Origin: Bacillus sp. FJAT-27225
GTDB taxonomy: Bacteria; Bacillota; Bacilli; Bacillales; Cytobacillaceae
Assembly: GCF_001685025.1 (NCBI RefSeq)
Contig: NZ_MAYU01000012.1
Coordinates: 62,001-126,000 of the forward strand
Length of the DNA: 64,000 nucleotides
Direction of reading: 5' to 3'
Of the stretch, positions 36,003 to 44,948 are shown piece by piece. Below the pieces are notes generated by a model that searched no databases, was not told the DNA's origin, and saw only the letters and a list, made by a program, of their open reading frames with translations. Position 1 is the stretch's first letter; every line of letters begins with the position of its first letter. The translations under genes and the position numbers were made by a program.

Positions 36003-36153
36003 TATTGGCATTATTTCAGACCCTGTTTTTGCTTGAAATGATGCCAATAGCGCTTATTGGAATCGTTTTAAAGAAAATTTTGATATGAAATGATTCCAAT
36101 AGCCTCTATTGGAACCGTTTAAGAGGAATTTATCGTATGAAACGATGCCAATA
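36003..36153. repeat. 52-bp-period hairpin array 3 (3 units)
   Basis: Units begin at 36003, 36055 and 36107, exactly 52 bp apart. Each opens with TATTGG and closes with CCAATA. Arms are about 16 bp (TATTGGCATTATTTCA against TGAAATGATGCCAATA in unit 1) around a 13-15-base loop. Unit 2 changes both arms (GGAAT/ATTCC), keeping the pairing. It lies between the yumB terminator and the Nudix promoter region. Confidence 0.92.
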
Positions 36154-36163
36154 CGATTCCATA

Positions 36164-36192
36164 ACAAAAGAGGGCAGATTGCTCTGCCCTCC
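36164..36192 (-). terminator. Terminator after yumB
   Basis: GAGGGCAGA/TCTGCCCTC with a 4-base loop, then TTTTG on the minus strand. Confidence 0.88.
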
Positions 36193-36198
36193 ATTTAA

Positions 36199-37413
36199 TC
36201 AAAAAATATTAAATTTACCTTTTTTCAGGACAAGGCCAGCTCCGCCAATCATGAAGAGTGAACGGTTATCAATTACCTTCTTCATGAAGGATGCCTTTGC
36301 TCCTGTAAGCTTCCTGCCATATACAACGCCAATAGCGTCGTCTTCACCAAGCGAGCAAACTGTTCCTTTAATGTCGGGAACGAAAGTCTCAAGCTCGTTC
36401 TTTCCGCGAATCAGGCCGGCAATGCTTTTGGCAACATGCTCACCCTGCTGGATGGCGATTTGCGCTGTAGGCGGATACGGGCGATTCGTTTCTTCATTGA
36501 TTACTAGCGAGCAGTCACCGATGATAAAGATATCTTCGTAGCCAGGTACACGAAGGTCTGGCTGGACTTTTACGCGTGCCCGCATTGCCTCGAAACCGGA
36601 TTTGTCAATGACGGAGTGGCCGCGGACACCAGCTGCCCAAACAACTGTGTTGGCCTTGATTTCCTGGACTTCTTCACCTTTGGCAACAATAATGCCATCC
36701 GGAGTCGCTTCCTTGATAGCGGTTCCAATCATGAATTCAACGCCTTTTCTTTCAAGTGCCGCGACGGCATAATTGACAAGATCAGCATCAAAACCAGGCA
36801 ATACGGTTGGAGCAGCTTCTACACAAATAACGCGTACTTTGTTAAAATCCACATCATATTCTTGGCAAAGTTCAGGAATTCGATTGGAAATCTCCCCAAG
36901 GAATTCTATTCCGGTAAATCCAGCCCCACCGACTATAATGGTCAGACGTTCTTCCTTCTTTTCTTCTTCGGTGCTATAGGTTGCAAATTGATACTCAATA
37001 TGTTCCCGGATTTGGCGGGCGGCATTTACGTTCACAATACCAAATGCATACTCCTTCAAGCCTTTGATTCCAAAGGTTTCAGGCTCTGCCCCTAGTGCGA
37101 CAACCAGGTAATCGTAGTCGATTTCGCCTTTTTCGAGAACAACCTTCTTCTCATCCTTCTTGATTTCAATGACGACATCTTCTCTGAATTCAACTTTATG
37201 ACGGTCGATTACACTGCTGATGTCATAACGCACTCTGTCATGGTGAAGCGTTCCTGCCGAGGCTTCATGAAGCCAGGTTGTCTCATAATGGTAATCGTGC
37301 TTGTTGACAAGAATGATTTCGGCTTCGTTATCACCTGTCATTTTTTGAAGCCGGACTGCTGTAATAAGCCCGCCGTAACCAGCTCCAAGAATCACTATTT
37401 TTGGCTTTTTCAA
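36199..37413 (-). CDS. yumB: YumB, type II NADH dehydrogenase-like protein
   Basis: A 404-residue FAD/NAD(P)H oxidoreductase. The start is taken as TTG 37413, giving [14 protein letters not shown] right at the N-terminus and AAAGGTGG about 10 bases upstream; in-frame GTG codons at 37422 and 37428 are alternatives. The FAD motif is [10 protein letters not shown], the NADH motif is [16 protein letters not shown], and the second FAD contact is [13 protein letters not shown]-2 enzymes pass electrons from NADH to menaquinone without proton pumping. A Rex-like box lies upstream at 37540. Confidence 0.93.
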   Translation of the reverse strand: MKKPKIVILGAGYGGLITAVRLQKMTGDNEAEIILVNKHDYHYETTWLHEASAGTLHHDRVRYDISSVIDRHKVEFREDVVIEIKKDEKKVVLEKGEIDYDYLVVALGAEPETFGIKGLKEYAFGIVNVNAARQIREHIEYQFATYSTEEEKKEERLTIIVGGAGFTGIEFLGEISNRIPELCQEYDVDFNKVRVICVEAAPTVLPGFDADLVNYAVAALERKGVEFMIGTAIKEATPDGIIVAKGEEVQEIKANTVVWAAGVRGHSVIDKSGFEAMRARVKVQPDLRVPGYEDIFIIGDCSLVINEETNRPYPPTAQIAIQQGEHVAKSIAGLIRGKNELETFVPDIKGTVCSLGEDDAIGVVYGRKLTGAKASFMKKVIDNRSLFMIGGAGLVLKKGKFNIF

Positions 37414-37862
37414 TGCAATCACTTCCACCTTTACGAAAAAATAAGATAATTGCTCTTAGCCTTTGCTCAACCAGTGGTTTTTAGGTAAGTAAAAGCTATT
37501 TGTTGCTATGAAGATTCTAGTAAAGAATAAAAAATGAGTTTGTGAGAAATTTCACGATGTCACATAAAAAAATGTGCTTTTTTTGTCACAAAATAGTAAC
37601 AATCTATCCACATTTCATCTTATTCCTTTTCAAACTCAATTTCAAGAAATATCTATTTTAAAATGTCCGCTTTGTAAATATTCTACTTTTCAGTATATTC
37701 CCTTTTCCCTAAATTGGTATTACTAAACAAACAATAGAGCTTTCTCACGTTAGAAAAGCAGTTTTAAGGAGAAAGATAACAAGGGAAAGATGGCTAGGTT
37801 TACAGCACTTGTGGTATGATAGTCTGTGGACTACCTTTACTACTTTGTTGGGGGGATATAGA
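37414..37862. other. Divergent promoter region of yumB and yumC
   Basis: This AT-rich 449-bp stretch has no supported gene. It contains a Rex-like operator (37540-37557), a CACAT/ATGTG hairpin near 37560-37576 and an extended -10 box (TGGTATGAT, 37812-37820) for yumC. Confidence 0.6.
37540..37557. promoter_or_regulatory. Candidate Rex-binding site upstream of yumB
   Basis: TTGTGAGAAATTTCACGA is close to the Rex consensus TTGTGAANNNNTTCACAA, with the same TGTG-N8-CAC spacing. Rex senses NADH/NAD+ and represses an NDH-2 gene in B. subtilis. Confidence 0.5.
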
Positions 37863-38858
37863 GTGCAAGAAGATCAAAAGGTTTATGATATTACAATTAT
37901 CGGAGGTGGGCCGGTAGGGCTGTTTACCGCTTTTTATGGCGGGATGCGACAGGCTTCGGTTAAAATAATTGAAAGCCTTCCGCAATTAGGCGGCCAGTTA
38001 TCGGCGCTTTATCCTGAAAAATACATATATGATGTTGCCGGTTTCCCGAAAGTCCGCGCCCAGGAATTGGTCAATAACCTGAAGGAACAGATGGCAAAGT
38101 TCAATCCTGAAATTGCCCTGGAGCAATCCGTTGAAAAAGTTGAAAAGCAAGCTGACGGCGTCTTCAAGCTGACAACCAACAAAGAAATCCACTATACAAA
38201 AACCGTCGTGATTACCGCTGGAAATGGTGCATTCCAACCTCGCCGGCTTGAATTGGAAAGCGCCGGACAGTACGAAAAAGCGAACTTGCATTATTTTATC
38301 GATGACCTGAACCACTTCGCTGGAAAAAAGGTTGTCGTGTTTGGCGGCGGCGACTCCGCGGTTGACTGGGCTTTAATGCTTGAGCCAATTGCAGAAAAAG
38401 TCACCATTGTACACCGCCGTGATAAATTCCGCGCCCATGAACACAGTGTTGAAAACCTGTTCAACTCCAAGGTCGACGTTAAAACTCCTTTCGTGCCGTC
38501 CGACTTGATCGGCGAAGAAGGAAAAGTTAAGCAGGTTGTGATTGCAACTGCCGATGGCGAAACGAAGGAAGTTATTGATGTGGATGCTGTTGTCGTTAAC
38601 TACGGATTCGTTTCCTCACTTGGACCAATCAAGGAGTGGGGCTTGAATATCGAGAAAAATTCGATTGTCGTCAACTCGCGAATGGAAACAAATGTACAAG
38701 GGATTTACGCTGCTGGCGATATCTGCACATACGATGGAAAGGTAAAGCTGATTGCCAGCGGGTTTGGCGAAGCGCCCACAGCTGTCAACAATGCTAAAGC
38801 CTATATTGATCCTAAAGCAAGAGTACAGCCGCTCCACAGTTCGTCGATGTTCAAATAA
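37863..38858 (+). CDS. yumC: YumC, ferredoxin/flavodoxin-NADP+ reductase (TrxR-like)
   Basis: A 331-residue flavoprotein starting at GTG 37863, with TTGGGGGGATATA upstream; family length agrees. The FAD motif is [16 protein letters not shown] and the NADPH motif is [16 protein letters not shown]. The C-terminal [15 protein letters not shown] contacts FAD. It has no CxxC, so it is not a thioredoxin reductase. It reduces ferredoxin or flavodoxin with NADPH; in B. subtilis it is essential. It neighbours the Fe-S carrier yutM. Confidence 0.95.
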   Translation: MQEDQKVYDITIIGGGPVGLFTAFYGGMRQASVKIIESLPQLGGQLSALYPEKYIYDVAGFPKVRAQELVNNLKEQMAKFNPEIALEQSVEKVEKQADGVFKLTTNKEIHYTKTVVITAGNGAFQPRRLELESAGQYEKANLHYFIDDLNHFAGKKVVVFGGGDSAVDWALMLEPIAEKVTIVHRRDKFRAHEHSVENLFNSKVDVKTPFVPSDLIGEEGKVKQVVIATADGETKEVIDVDAVVVNYGFVSSLGPIKEWGLNIEKNSIVVNSRMETNVQGIYAAGDICTYDGKVKLIASGFGEAPTAVNNAKAYIDPKARVQPLHSSSMFK

Positions 38859-38864
38859 AAGTGT

Positions 38865-38898
38865 AAACACACCAGTCCAGTTGGCTGGTGTGTTTTTT
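38865..38898 (+). terminator. Terminator after yumC
   Basis: ACACACCAG/CTGGTGTGT followed by TTTTT. A second, minus-strand terminator lies directly next to it. Confidence 0.9.
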
Positions 38899-38899
38899 C

Positions 38900-38937
38900 A
38901 AAAAAATGCCTCCCGGATAATCTCACCGGGAGGCATT
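38900..38937 (-). terminator. Terminator after yutM
   Basis: AATGCCTCCCGG/CCGGGAGGCATT followed on the minus strand by a T-run. Confidence 0.92.
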
Positions 38938-38960
38938 TGTTTATCCATGATAAAAGTTGT

Positions 38961-39326
38961 TTAGCATTCCTCAGGCGTACCGGTCTTGGTAGCAGTCCGG
39001 AAAGATGAGCCACAGCCGCAGGATGCGATTGCATTTGGGTTGTCAATCGTGAATCCGCCGCCCATCAGGGATTCTTTAAAGTCAATTTTTGTTCCATTCA
39101 GGATTGGGCCGTCTTCCTTATTAATCACAATCTGTATCCCATATTGCTCCAGGAGAAGATCGTTTTCGCTGATTTCCTGTTCGAATCCCATTCCGTACGA
39201 AAGGCCGCTGCAACCGCCGCCTCTGACACCGACACGCAGGAATGAGCCTTCCTCTTCATTTTGCTTCATCATATCTTTAATCTGGAGCGCTGCTGCTTCA
39301 GTTATATGAACTACTTGAGTTTCCAT
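38961..39326 (-). CDS. yutM: YutM, HesB/IscA-type Fe-S carrier
   Basis: A 121-residue A-type carrier. The three conserved cysteines are Cys39 (RGGGCSGLSYG) and Cys103/Cys105 (IASCGCGSSF). It has a short tail ending in an extra Cys121 (TPEEC). A-type proteins receive Fe-S clusters from the SUF scaffold and pass them to apoproteins. GGAGGAACACGA precedes the ATG. The genes for YumC and YuzB flank it. Confidence 0.93.
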   Translation of the reverse strand: METQVVHITEAAALQIKDMMKQNEEEGSFLRVGVRGGGCSGLSYGMGFEQEISENDLLLEQYGIQIVINKEDGPILNGTKIDFKESLMGGGFTIDNPNAIASCGCGSSFRTATKTGTPEEC

Positions 39327-39448
39327 TCGTGTTCCTCCTTGCTTATTGCCTTATTAATAGTATATTCGGTTGGGAGCATTTCCACAACCAGTCTGCTCTT
39401 TATTACCAAGGAAATGGTATAGGAAATAGGCCTTTAACCAAAAAAGCT

Positions 39449-39685
39449 TTAATTGTCTTCCAGATAGCGATAAATGTTCTGAACAAGTTTGTCGGGTGTT
39501 TCGCCCTGGATGGCTTTGCCGTTGACGAGCGCATAAAAGGAAGAGGCGCATTTGCCACAGTAGCCCAGACATCCATATTCAATGACATCAAGGTTCGGAT
39601 CCTTCTCAAGCTTTGCCCGGGCGGCCTGGGCGCCGCTGGCAAGGTTATCAACACAAAATTCAATTACTGGGAGCTTTAGTATCAT
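39449..39685 (-). CDS. yuzB: YuzB, DUF1450 small redox-type protein
   Basis: A 78-residue protein with the DUF1450 pattern [11 protein letters not shown] and [20 protein letters not shown]. The cluster of four cysteines resembles a thioredoxin-like 2Fe-2S or disulfide site. The function is unknown. AAGAGGTGGATG precedes the ATG. It lies in a run of Fe-S and flavoprotein genes. Confidence 0.9.
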   Translation of the reverse strand: MILKLPVIEFCVDNLASGAQAARAKLEKDPNLDVIEYGCLGYCGKCASSFYALVNGKAIQGETPDKLVQNIYRYLEDN

Positions 39686-39781
39686 TCATCCACCTCTTTT
39701 GCATGTACTATCTTATCTTTTTTTAAAGATTCAGTCAATTAACACATAACTGTACTTTAGTCAATATGAAAGCGCTTTTTG

Positions 39782-39810
39782 TTGAGATATTGACACAACT
39801 GGGCTATACT
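39782..39810 (+). promoter_or_regulatory. Sigma-A promoter for yutJ
   Basis: TTGAGA, 17-bp spacer, TATACT, about 160 bp before the yutJ start. Confidence 0.6.
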
Positions 39811-39969
39811 TTATCTGAATAAATTCTGAAAAGTCTTATAGTAGAAAAACTTTAGTGCCATAAACAGAACACGCAAAAACTGTCTGGTGCTGGCGCGAGA
39901 CTGATGAAAATTAAAAATATAACCCGCAAGATATCATACTTTTTGCGACAGAACAAAGGGGTAATTTTA

Positions 39970-41037
39970 ATGAAGAATCTTGTGATCCTGGGCGGAGGCT
40001 ATGGGGGATTAAAGCTGGTGAATGAGCTGCTGCCTGACCATCTGCCGGAAGATGTGTCGATTACGCTTATTGACCGAGTACCATATCATTGCATGAAAAC
40101 TGAATATTATGCGCTCGCTGCAGGGACGGTATCCGACCGGGAGCTGCGTGTCGATTTTCCAGTTCATGACCGCCTCAAAATCCAATATGGGGATGTTGAA
40201 AATATTGATCTAGATAACCAGGCCGTTGAGCTTGCGGATGGCTCAAAGGTCATGTTTGACACCCTGGTCATCGGTCTGGGCTGCGAGGATAAATATCACA
40301 ATGTGCCTGGCGCAGATACATATACGCTCAGTATCCAGAGTATTGGAAAATCAAGAGAAACCTATCAAGTGCTTAGCAACCTTGCTCCAGGTTCTACGGT
40401 CGGCATTGTCGGTGCGGGTCTTAGCGGTGTAGAGCTTGCAAGTGAATTGAGTGAAAGCCGGGCCGATTTGCATGTGAAATTGTTTGACCGCGGTAATCAT
40501 ATTCTCCCTGCTTTTCCTGACCGGCTAAGTGAATATGTCGAAAACTGGTTCATTGAACACAATGTAGAGATTGTGAATAATTCCAATATTACTAGAGTAG
40601 AAGAAGGACTGCTTTACAATCACACCGACCCGGTTCCATGCGATGCGATCGTCTGGACGGCAGGCATTCAGGCGAGCAGGATTGTCAGGAAGCTTGATGC
40701 CGAAAAGGACTCGCTCGGCAGGCTGAAGATTACTGCCCATCACCATTTGCCAGGTTACGAGAATGTCTTTGCGGTTGGGGACTGCGCAAGCCTTCCTCAT
40801 GCCCCAAGCGCCCAGCTTGCAGAGGGACAGGCAGAACAAATTGCCGAGGTGTTGAAGAAACGCTGGAAAGGAGAACCGCTGCCCGAAACATTTCCACCGA
40901 TTAAACTGAAAGGTGTCCTAGGGTCTCTTGGAAAAAAACAGGGCTTCGGAATGATGGCGGACCGCGCGATTACTGGCCGGGTTGCACGGCTTATCAAATC
41001 CGGTGTGCTTTGGTTATACAAATACCACAAGGGGTGA
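39970..41037 (+). CDS. yutJ: YutJ, NADH dehydrogenase-like flavoprotein
   Basis: A 355-residue NDH-2-like protein starting at ATG 39970 with AAAGGGGTAATTT upstream; the length equals B. subtilis YutJ. The FAD motif is LVILGGGYGGLKLV, the NAD(P)H motif is GIVGAGLSGVELASELSE and the second FAD contact is VFAVGDCASLPHAPSAQLAE. The role differs from YumB and is unknown. It is the second NDH-2-like gene within 4 kb. Confidence 0.92.
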   Translation: MKNLVILGGGYGGLKLVNELLPDHLPEDVSITLIDRVPYHCMKTEYYALAAGTVSDRELRVDFPVHDRLKIQYGDVENIDLDNQAVELADGSKVMFDTLVIGLGCEDKYHNVPGADTYTLSIQSIGKSRETYQVLSNLAPGSTVGIVGAGLSGVELASELSESRADLHVKLFDRGNHILPAFPDRLSEYVENWFIEHNVEIVNNSNITRVEEGLLYNHTDPVPCDAIVWTAGIQASRIVRKLDAEKDSLGRLKITAHHHLPGYENVFAVGDCASLPHAPSAQLAEGQAEQIAEVLKKRWKGEPLPETFPPIKLKGVLGSLGKKQGFGMMADRAITGRVARLIKSGVLWLYKYHKG

Positions 41038-41159
41038 AATTTTTTCTACCGGGATGTTAGGATTTGCTTTTACAGGGGCAAATGTGAGGTTAACGGATTA
41101 TAGTGATATAAAGTTTTTTTGCTGATTTCAGTTTTTTGGGGAATTTAGCATTGCGGCTT

Positions 41160-41235
41160 GGCGCCTTCCCGCTCAGCAGGGGGCCTTTATGGATGGCAAA
41201 GGCCTTCCTATCGTTGAGGAAGGCCAAAAACCAGT
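41160..41235. terminator. Hairpins between yutJ and yuzD
   Basis: GGCCTTCC/GGAAGGCC (about 41202-41226) with a nested GGGCC...GGCC region lies between convergent stops. The 230-bp gap holds no gene. T-runs are weak, so function is uncertain. Confidence 0.5.
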
Positions 41236-41267
41236 CAATTCATTCATTGCTACTTGTCTGTTTGTTT

Positions 41268-41594
41268 CTATCCAGCCCGGTAGCCATAACCTTCGAGCTC
41301 GGCAAAGATTGTTTTCAAGCGCGGATTGCCTTCACCCACGACTTTCTCGCCAATCAGGACAACTGGGTAAAACATGTCTTCTTCGATGACACGTTCTGCG
41401 AAGTCCCGTTTGTCTGGATCTGCTGGCGGATTGAATATGTCCACATAGGTAATCCTAAACGGCTGGTCCGGGAACTTCCTTGCCACGGCGGCTTCAAGCC
41501 ACTCGTACGTTTCCTTTGAGGACGGGAGGTTTACACAGCTTGGACAAAGCTGCTCCGCCCCGTATACAACGATTTCCACTTTTGATTCCGGCAT
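41268..41594 (-). CDS. yuzD: YuzD, DUF1462 thioredoxin-like protein
   Basis: A 108-residue protein with the CPSC-type motif in VYGAEQLCPSCVNLPSS and a thioredoxin-like fold pattern (FRITYVDIFNPPAD). In Bacillaceae it neighbours yutI. A role in thiol redox or Fe-S maturation is inferred from context. AAGGGGGGATTG precedes the ATG. It is divergent from yutI. Confidence 0.9.
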   Translation of the reverse strand: MPESKVEIVVYGAEQLCPSCVNLPSSKETYEWLEAAVARKFPDQPFRITYVDIFNPPADPDKRDFAERVIEEDMFYPVVLIGEKVVGEGNPRLKTIFAELEGYGYRAG

Positions 41595-41738
41595 TTCAAT
41601 CCCCCCTTAAAGCAAATTTTACAACATTTCGAACGTAAAAAGATAAAATATGATATAAAAATAAGATTTCCTATTTCAGAGAATGGATTTTTACCCTTTC
41701 TCCGATTATAATAGATACTATGAAAGGAGTCGATTTTC

Positions 41739-41975
41739 ATGACCGAACAAGAAATGTTTTCACAGGTCCAGGATGTACTAGATAAATTACGTCCATTTCT
41801 TCTCCGCGATGGCGGCGATTGTGAGCTAGTAGATGTCGAGGACGGCATTGTAAAACTCCGTTTGCTCGGTGCCTGCGGCAGCTGCCCAAGCTCAACAATT
41901 ACCTTGAAGGCTGGTATTGAGCGCGCCCTGCTTGAAGAAGTTCCTGGCGTTGTAGAAGTAGAACAAGTATTTTAA
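41739..41975 (+). CDS. yutI: YutI, NifU C-terminal-like Fe-S scaffold
   Basis: A 78-residue NifU C-terminal domain with the cluster-binding motif [19 protein letters not shown] (Cys46, Cys49). Such proteins bind or transfer 4Fe-4S clusters. AAAGGAGTCG precedes the ATG. A bidirectional terminator follows. Confidence 0.93.
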   Translation: MTEQEMFSQVQDVLDKLRPFLLRDGGDCELVDVEDGIVKLRLLGACGSCPSSTITLKAGIERALLEEVPGVVEVEQVF

Positions 41976-41984
41976 TCTTTTCAA

Positions 41985-42017
41985 AATAAGCGATTGCCAA
42001 ATGGGGCAATCGCTTTT
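41985..42017. terminator. Bidirectional terminator
   Basis: AAGCGATTGCC/GGCAATCGCTT, followed by TTTT on the plus strand; it lies between yutI and the convergent dehydrogenase gene. Confidence 0.88.
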
Positions 42018-42022
42018 GTTTT

Positions 42023-43003
42023 CTACATTCGTTCCCAATCTTTGTTGACAAGTGTTTTCGGTTCTTTTCCGGAAAGGACAAGGTCAATGTTTTCCGCGCA
42101 AATCTTTATCATGTTTGACCGTGTCTCAACAGTTGCGCTCCCAATGTGTGGAATGGCCGTTACATTTTTAAGGTTCAGGAGTGGATGGCTTGCTCTGATT
42201 GGCTCTTTTCCAAAAACATCCAGTCCGGCTGCGGCTATATCCCCTTCAACGAGCGCGTCATACAAAGCCTGTTCATCAACGACTGGACCTCGGGAAACAT
42301 TGATAAAAATAGCAGATTTCTTCATTTTTCTAAAGACATCTCTTGTAAACATATTGCGTGTCTGCTCAGTAAGCGGAGTAAGACAGACGATGAAATCCGA
42401 CTCGGCAACAAGCTCCCCGAAGGATACATACTGGGCTCCGATTGCCTCTTCCACTGGCATATTTCTCGACCGGTTATGATAGAGAATATTCATATCAAAA
42501 CCGACTGCGCGCTTCGCAACAGCAGCGCCAATTTTCCCCATGCCGACAATTCCAATTGTCTTATGATGGATATCATGGCCTGCCATCAGGAAAGGATTCC
42601 AGCTAATCCATTTATCTTCCTTGATAAAGTTTGAAGCCTCGACAATCCTTCTTGCTGTAGCCATTAATAGTGCGAAACTCAAATCAGCTGTTGTATCGGT
42701 AAGAACATCCCGTGTGTTTGTGACAGCGATACCATTTTTGCTGGCCGCTGCCAGATCAATATTGTCATAACCAACAGCGAGGTTCGCCACAATCTTCAAT
42801 CGATTTCCTGCTGAAAGAACTTCTTCGTCAATGCGATCGGCCAGGACGCTCAAGAGCGCATCTGCTTTTTGAACTTCTTCAAGAAGCCTTTCCCTTGGAA
42901 CTGGAGTATCATCTTTCTCCCACATCGCAACTTCATATTTTTCTGTTAACACTGAAACGATCTCTTCTGGAACTTTTCTTGTTATGTATACATATGGTTT
43001 CAT
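42023..43003 (-). CDS. D-isomer 2-hydroxyacid dehydrogenase (glyoxylate/hydroxypyruvate reductase type)
   Basis: A 326-residue NAD(P)-dependent dehydrogenase. The Rossmann motif is GIVGMGKIGAAVAKRAVGFD. Catalytic Arg, Glu and His appear in INVSRGPVVDEQAL, LDVFGKEPI and IPHIGSATVETR. The family reduces 2-keto acids such as glyoxylate or hydroxypyruvate; the true substrate is unknown. GGAGGTCAGCC precedes the ATG. Confidence 0.92.
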   Translation of the reverse strand: MKPYVYITRKVPEEIVSVLTEKYEVAMWEKDDTPVPRERLLEEVQKADALLSVLADRIDEEVLSAGNRLKIVANLAVGYDNIDLAAASKNGIAVTNTRDVLTDTTADLSFALLMATARRIVEASNFIKEDKWISWNPFLMAGHDIHHKTIGIVGMGKIGAAVAKRAVGFDMNILYHNRSRNMPVEEAIGAQYVSFGELVAESDFIVCLTPLTEQTRNMFTRDVFRKMKKSAIFINVSRGPVVDEQALYDALVEGDIAAAGLDVFGKEPIRASHPLLNLKNVTAIPHIGSATVETRSNMIKICAENIDLVLSGKEPKTLVNKDWERM

Positions 43004-43115
43004 GGCTGACCTCCACTGATTGCTGATTGCCTATTCTAACCATATTCTAGCATAATTTCTGCTGTGAAGGGCCTTTTACTCCGAAAGACAAAACCATGAT
43101 GACCAGCCACAGACT

Positions 43116-43139
43116 GGGCCGTTTTTTAAAAAACGGCCC
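43116..43139. terminator. Perfect 24-bp palindrome after yutH
   Basis: GGGCCGTTTTTT/AAAAAACGGCCC. The A/T core makes it symmetrical; termination of yutH is likely. Confidence 0.7.
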
Positions 43140-43147
43140 CTTTCATC

Positions 43148-44155
43148 CTATCTTGCAACAAGCCATTCCGGCCTTGGCAGCTTTGCAGCAACGGGTGCAT
43201 TTGCGAGCCCATAAAAACTCGTAAGAAATTGTTCATAATCTTTGCTTTTATTGATGATCCCTGTAAGCCTCTCCTCCGCGGCCCTTCTATCTGTTTCCCG
43301 GGCTGCACTGTAATACGTTTCAACTGTTTCGAGATAATGCAGCGGGAAAAGCAGCCTGGCATACAGAAGCCGCCAGCCGAATGGAGATAGCATTGCAACT
43401 TGCTGATACTCGGTAAAAAACCTTGTAATCTCTGGCCCGGATGTTCGGCTGTTGTGAAAATATCGGGCCCTTGCCCATTCGGCCAGGTCCCTGCTCCGGT
43501 GGTCGAACACCCAATCCAATGGGTTTTTAATCATATATTGTTTACCCCAGGTATCATTGGAAAATCGTTCATGGCATACAGTGCCGCTGTCGCTATCCAT
43601 TGGGTCATCATCAATTTCAGTATCGACAAGGTATTGGATTGAATTTTCCGCAAGACCCAAATAATAAGGAAAGGACTCAATAAAGAGTCTTTCAAATTCC
43701 TCGTCAGATGGCTGAAATATTTTCGCCGACCACACCTTTTCCATTTGGTCCAGCCTTGCCTCCCAGAGCTGCTTCCACTTTCCGATTCGCGAGTTTTTCT
43801 GCACTTCGAAAGGAACCAGCCTGCCTCTTTCATGGAACTTGGCAAGCCTCCTGCCAATCCGCTGATTCACATTGCGCTCCGAGAGCTGGCCGGCAAACAG
43901 ACAGTATCGTCTATTTTCCCATTCGGCAATAATGGGGCCATTTTTTGTTGGCAAAAGTGCGGGTACATTCCTGTCGCCATACGCAGCCACATGTGCAGCA
44001 AGCTTTTGAAGTTCGGCTGCCTCTTCTTCATCCCTTGTGCCAGGATCTGCAACAAAATAGCAAAATCCATTGGCTAGAAACGCATCAAATGACTCCACTC
44101 TCATATATTTTTCAGTTTTAATACCGTACACTTGTTCAAGCATTTGCCCAAGCAT
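43148..44155 (-). CDS. yutH: YutH, spore coat-associated protein (kinase-like fold)
   Basis: A 335-residue protein of the CotS/YutH family, which has an aminoglycoside-phosphotransferase-like fold. Visible features are VCHERFSNDTWGKQYMIKN and PLDWVFDHRSRDLAEWARAR, in the position of the catalytic loop. The start is ATG 44155 with AGGTGG upstream. In B. subtilis YutH is a spore coat component. The N-terminus (MLEQVYGIKTEKYMRVESFDAF) agrees with the family. Confidence 0.9.
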   Translation of the reverse strand: MLGQMLEQVYGIKTEKYMRVESFDAFLANGFCYFVADPGTRDEEEAAELQKLAAHVAAYGDRNVPALLPTKNGPIIAEWENRRYCLFAGQLSERNVNQRIGRRLAKFHERGRLVPFEVQKNSRIGKWKQLWEARLDQMEKVWSAKIFQPSDEEFERLFIESFPYYLGLAENSIQYLVDTEIDDDPMDSDSGTVCHERFSNDTWGKQYMIKNPLDWVFDHRSRDLAEWARARYFHNSRTSGPEITRFFTEYQQVAMLSPFGWRLLYARLLFPLHYLETVETYYSAARETDRRAAEERLTGIINKSKDYEQFLTSFYGLANAPVAAKLPRPEWLVAR

Positions 44156-44390
44156 CACGCCACCTGCTTTCCTTCTGTTCCTACTCAATGTATATGTTGA
44201 TGTTGATTGGGTTAGGAGTACCGTTTAAACAACTGGTTTTGGCTATTTTCCCCTCAGGAATGAATGAGAAGCAGTTGTACAGAATAGAAGAGAATGCCAG
44301 CCTAAAGTTGTGCCTTTTGTTTAGGTCATGCATAATGTAAAGAAAAAGGGTATATAGATAGTGAAAATTCATGGAAAAGGTGATTCGCAA

Positions 44391-44891
44391 ATGGGAGAAA
44401 TGAAGAAAGCAGATTTGACAGAAACGACTGCTCGAAGATGGCTGAAAGAGCGCGGTGTCGAGGTTCAGGATATTGCTGACCTCGTATATTTTTTACAACA
44501 AAATTACCATGAGGATCTAAAAATTGAGGATTGCCTCCATAATGTAGAACGTGTCCTTTCGAAACGTGAGGTCCAAAACGCCATTATTACGGGAATTCAG
44601 CTCGATATGCTCGCCGAAAAGGGGCTTCTTGAAGAACCGCTCCAATCCATTATCAAAACGGATGAAGGACTTTATGGGGTCGATGAGGTTCTTGCCTTTT
44701 CAATTGTGAATGTGTACGGCTCAATCGGCTTTACAAATTACGGGTATATTGATAAACAAAAACCCGGTATCCTTCGCCAATTGAACGACAAATCATCGGG
44801 CTCTGTCCATACGTTCCTTGATGACATCGTCGGCGCAGTTGCAGCAGCAGCTTCTAGCCGGCTTGCCCATCGTGCCGAGAATGTGGAATAA
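44391..44891 (+). CDS. yutG: YutG, phosphatidylglycerophosphatase A-like protein
   Basis: A 166-residue protein starting at ATG 44391 with GGAAAAGGTGATT upstream; an in-frame GTG at 44361 is less likely. It matches the PgpA/YutG family in DEGLYGVDEVLAFSIVNVYG and FLDDIVGAVAAAASSRLAHR. Unlike E. coli PgpA it lacks several transmembrane helices, as in Bacillus. The enzymatic role is inferred from the family only. Confidence 0.88.
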   Translation: MGEMKKADLTETTARRWLKERGVEVQDIADLVYFLQQNYHEDLKIEDCLHNVERVLSKREVQNAIITGIQLDMLAEKGLLEEPLQSIIKTDEGLYGVDEVLAFSIVNVYGSIGFTNYGYIDKQKPGILRQLNDKSSGSVHTFLDDIVGAVAAAASSRLAHRAENVE

Positions 44892-44948
44892 ATTCATTAT
44901 TTTTAAATAAGGATGGCCGCCCCGGATTTTACCGAAGGCGGCCATTTC

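Noticed and set aside
37560-37600. Second Rex site near the yumB promoter
   Set aside because: TGTG and CACA are present but 10 bp apart instead of 8; the stretch is better read as a CACAT/ATGTG hairpin plus a T-run.
37863-38858. Thioredoxin reductase
   Set aside because: The protein has the TrxR-like fold but no redox CxxC; the family is ferredoxin-NADP reductase.
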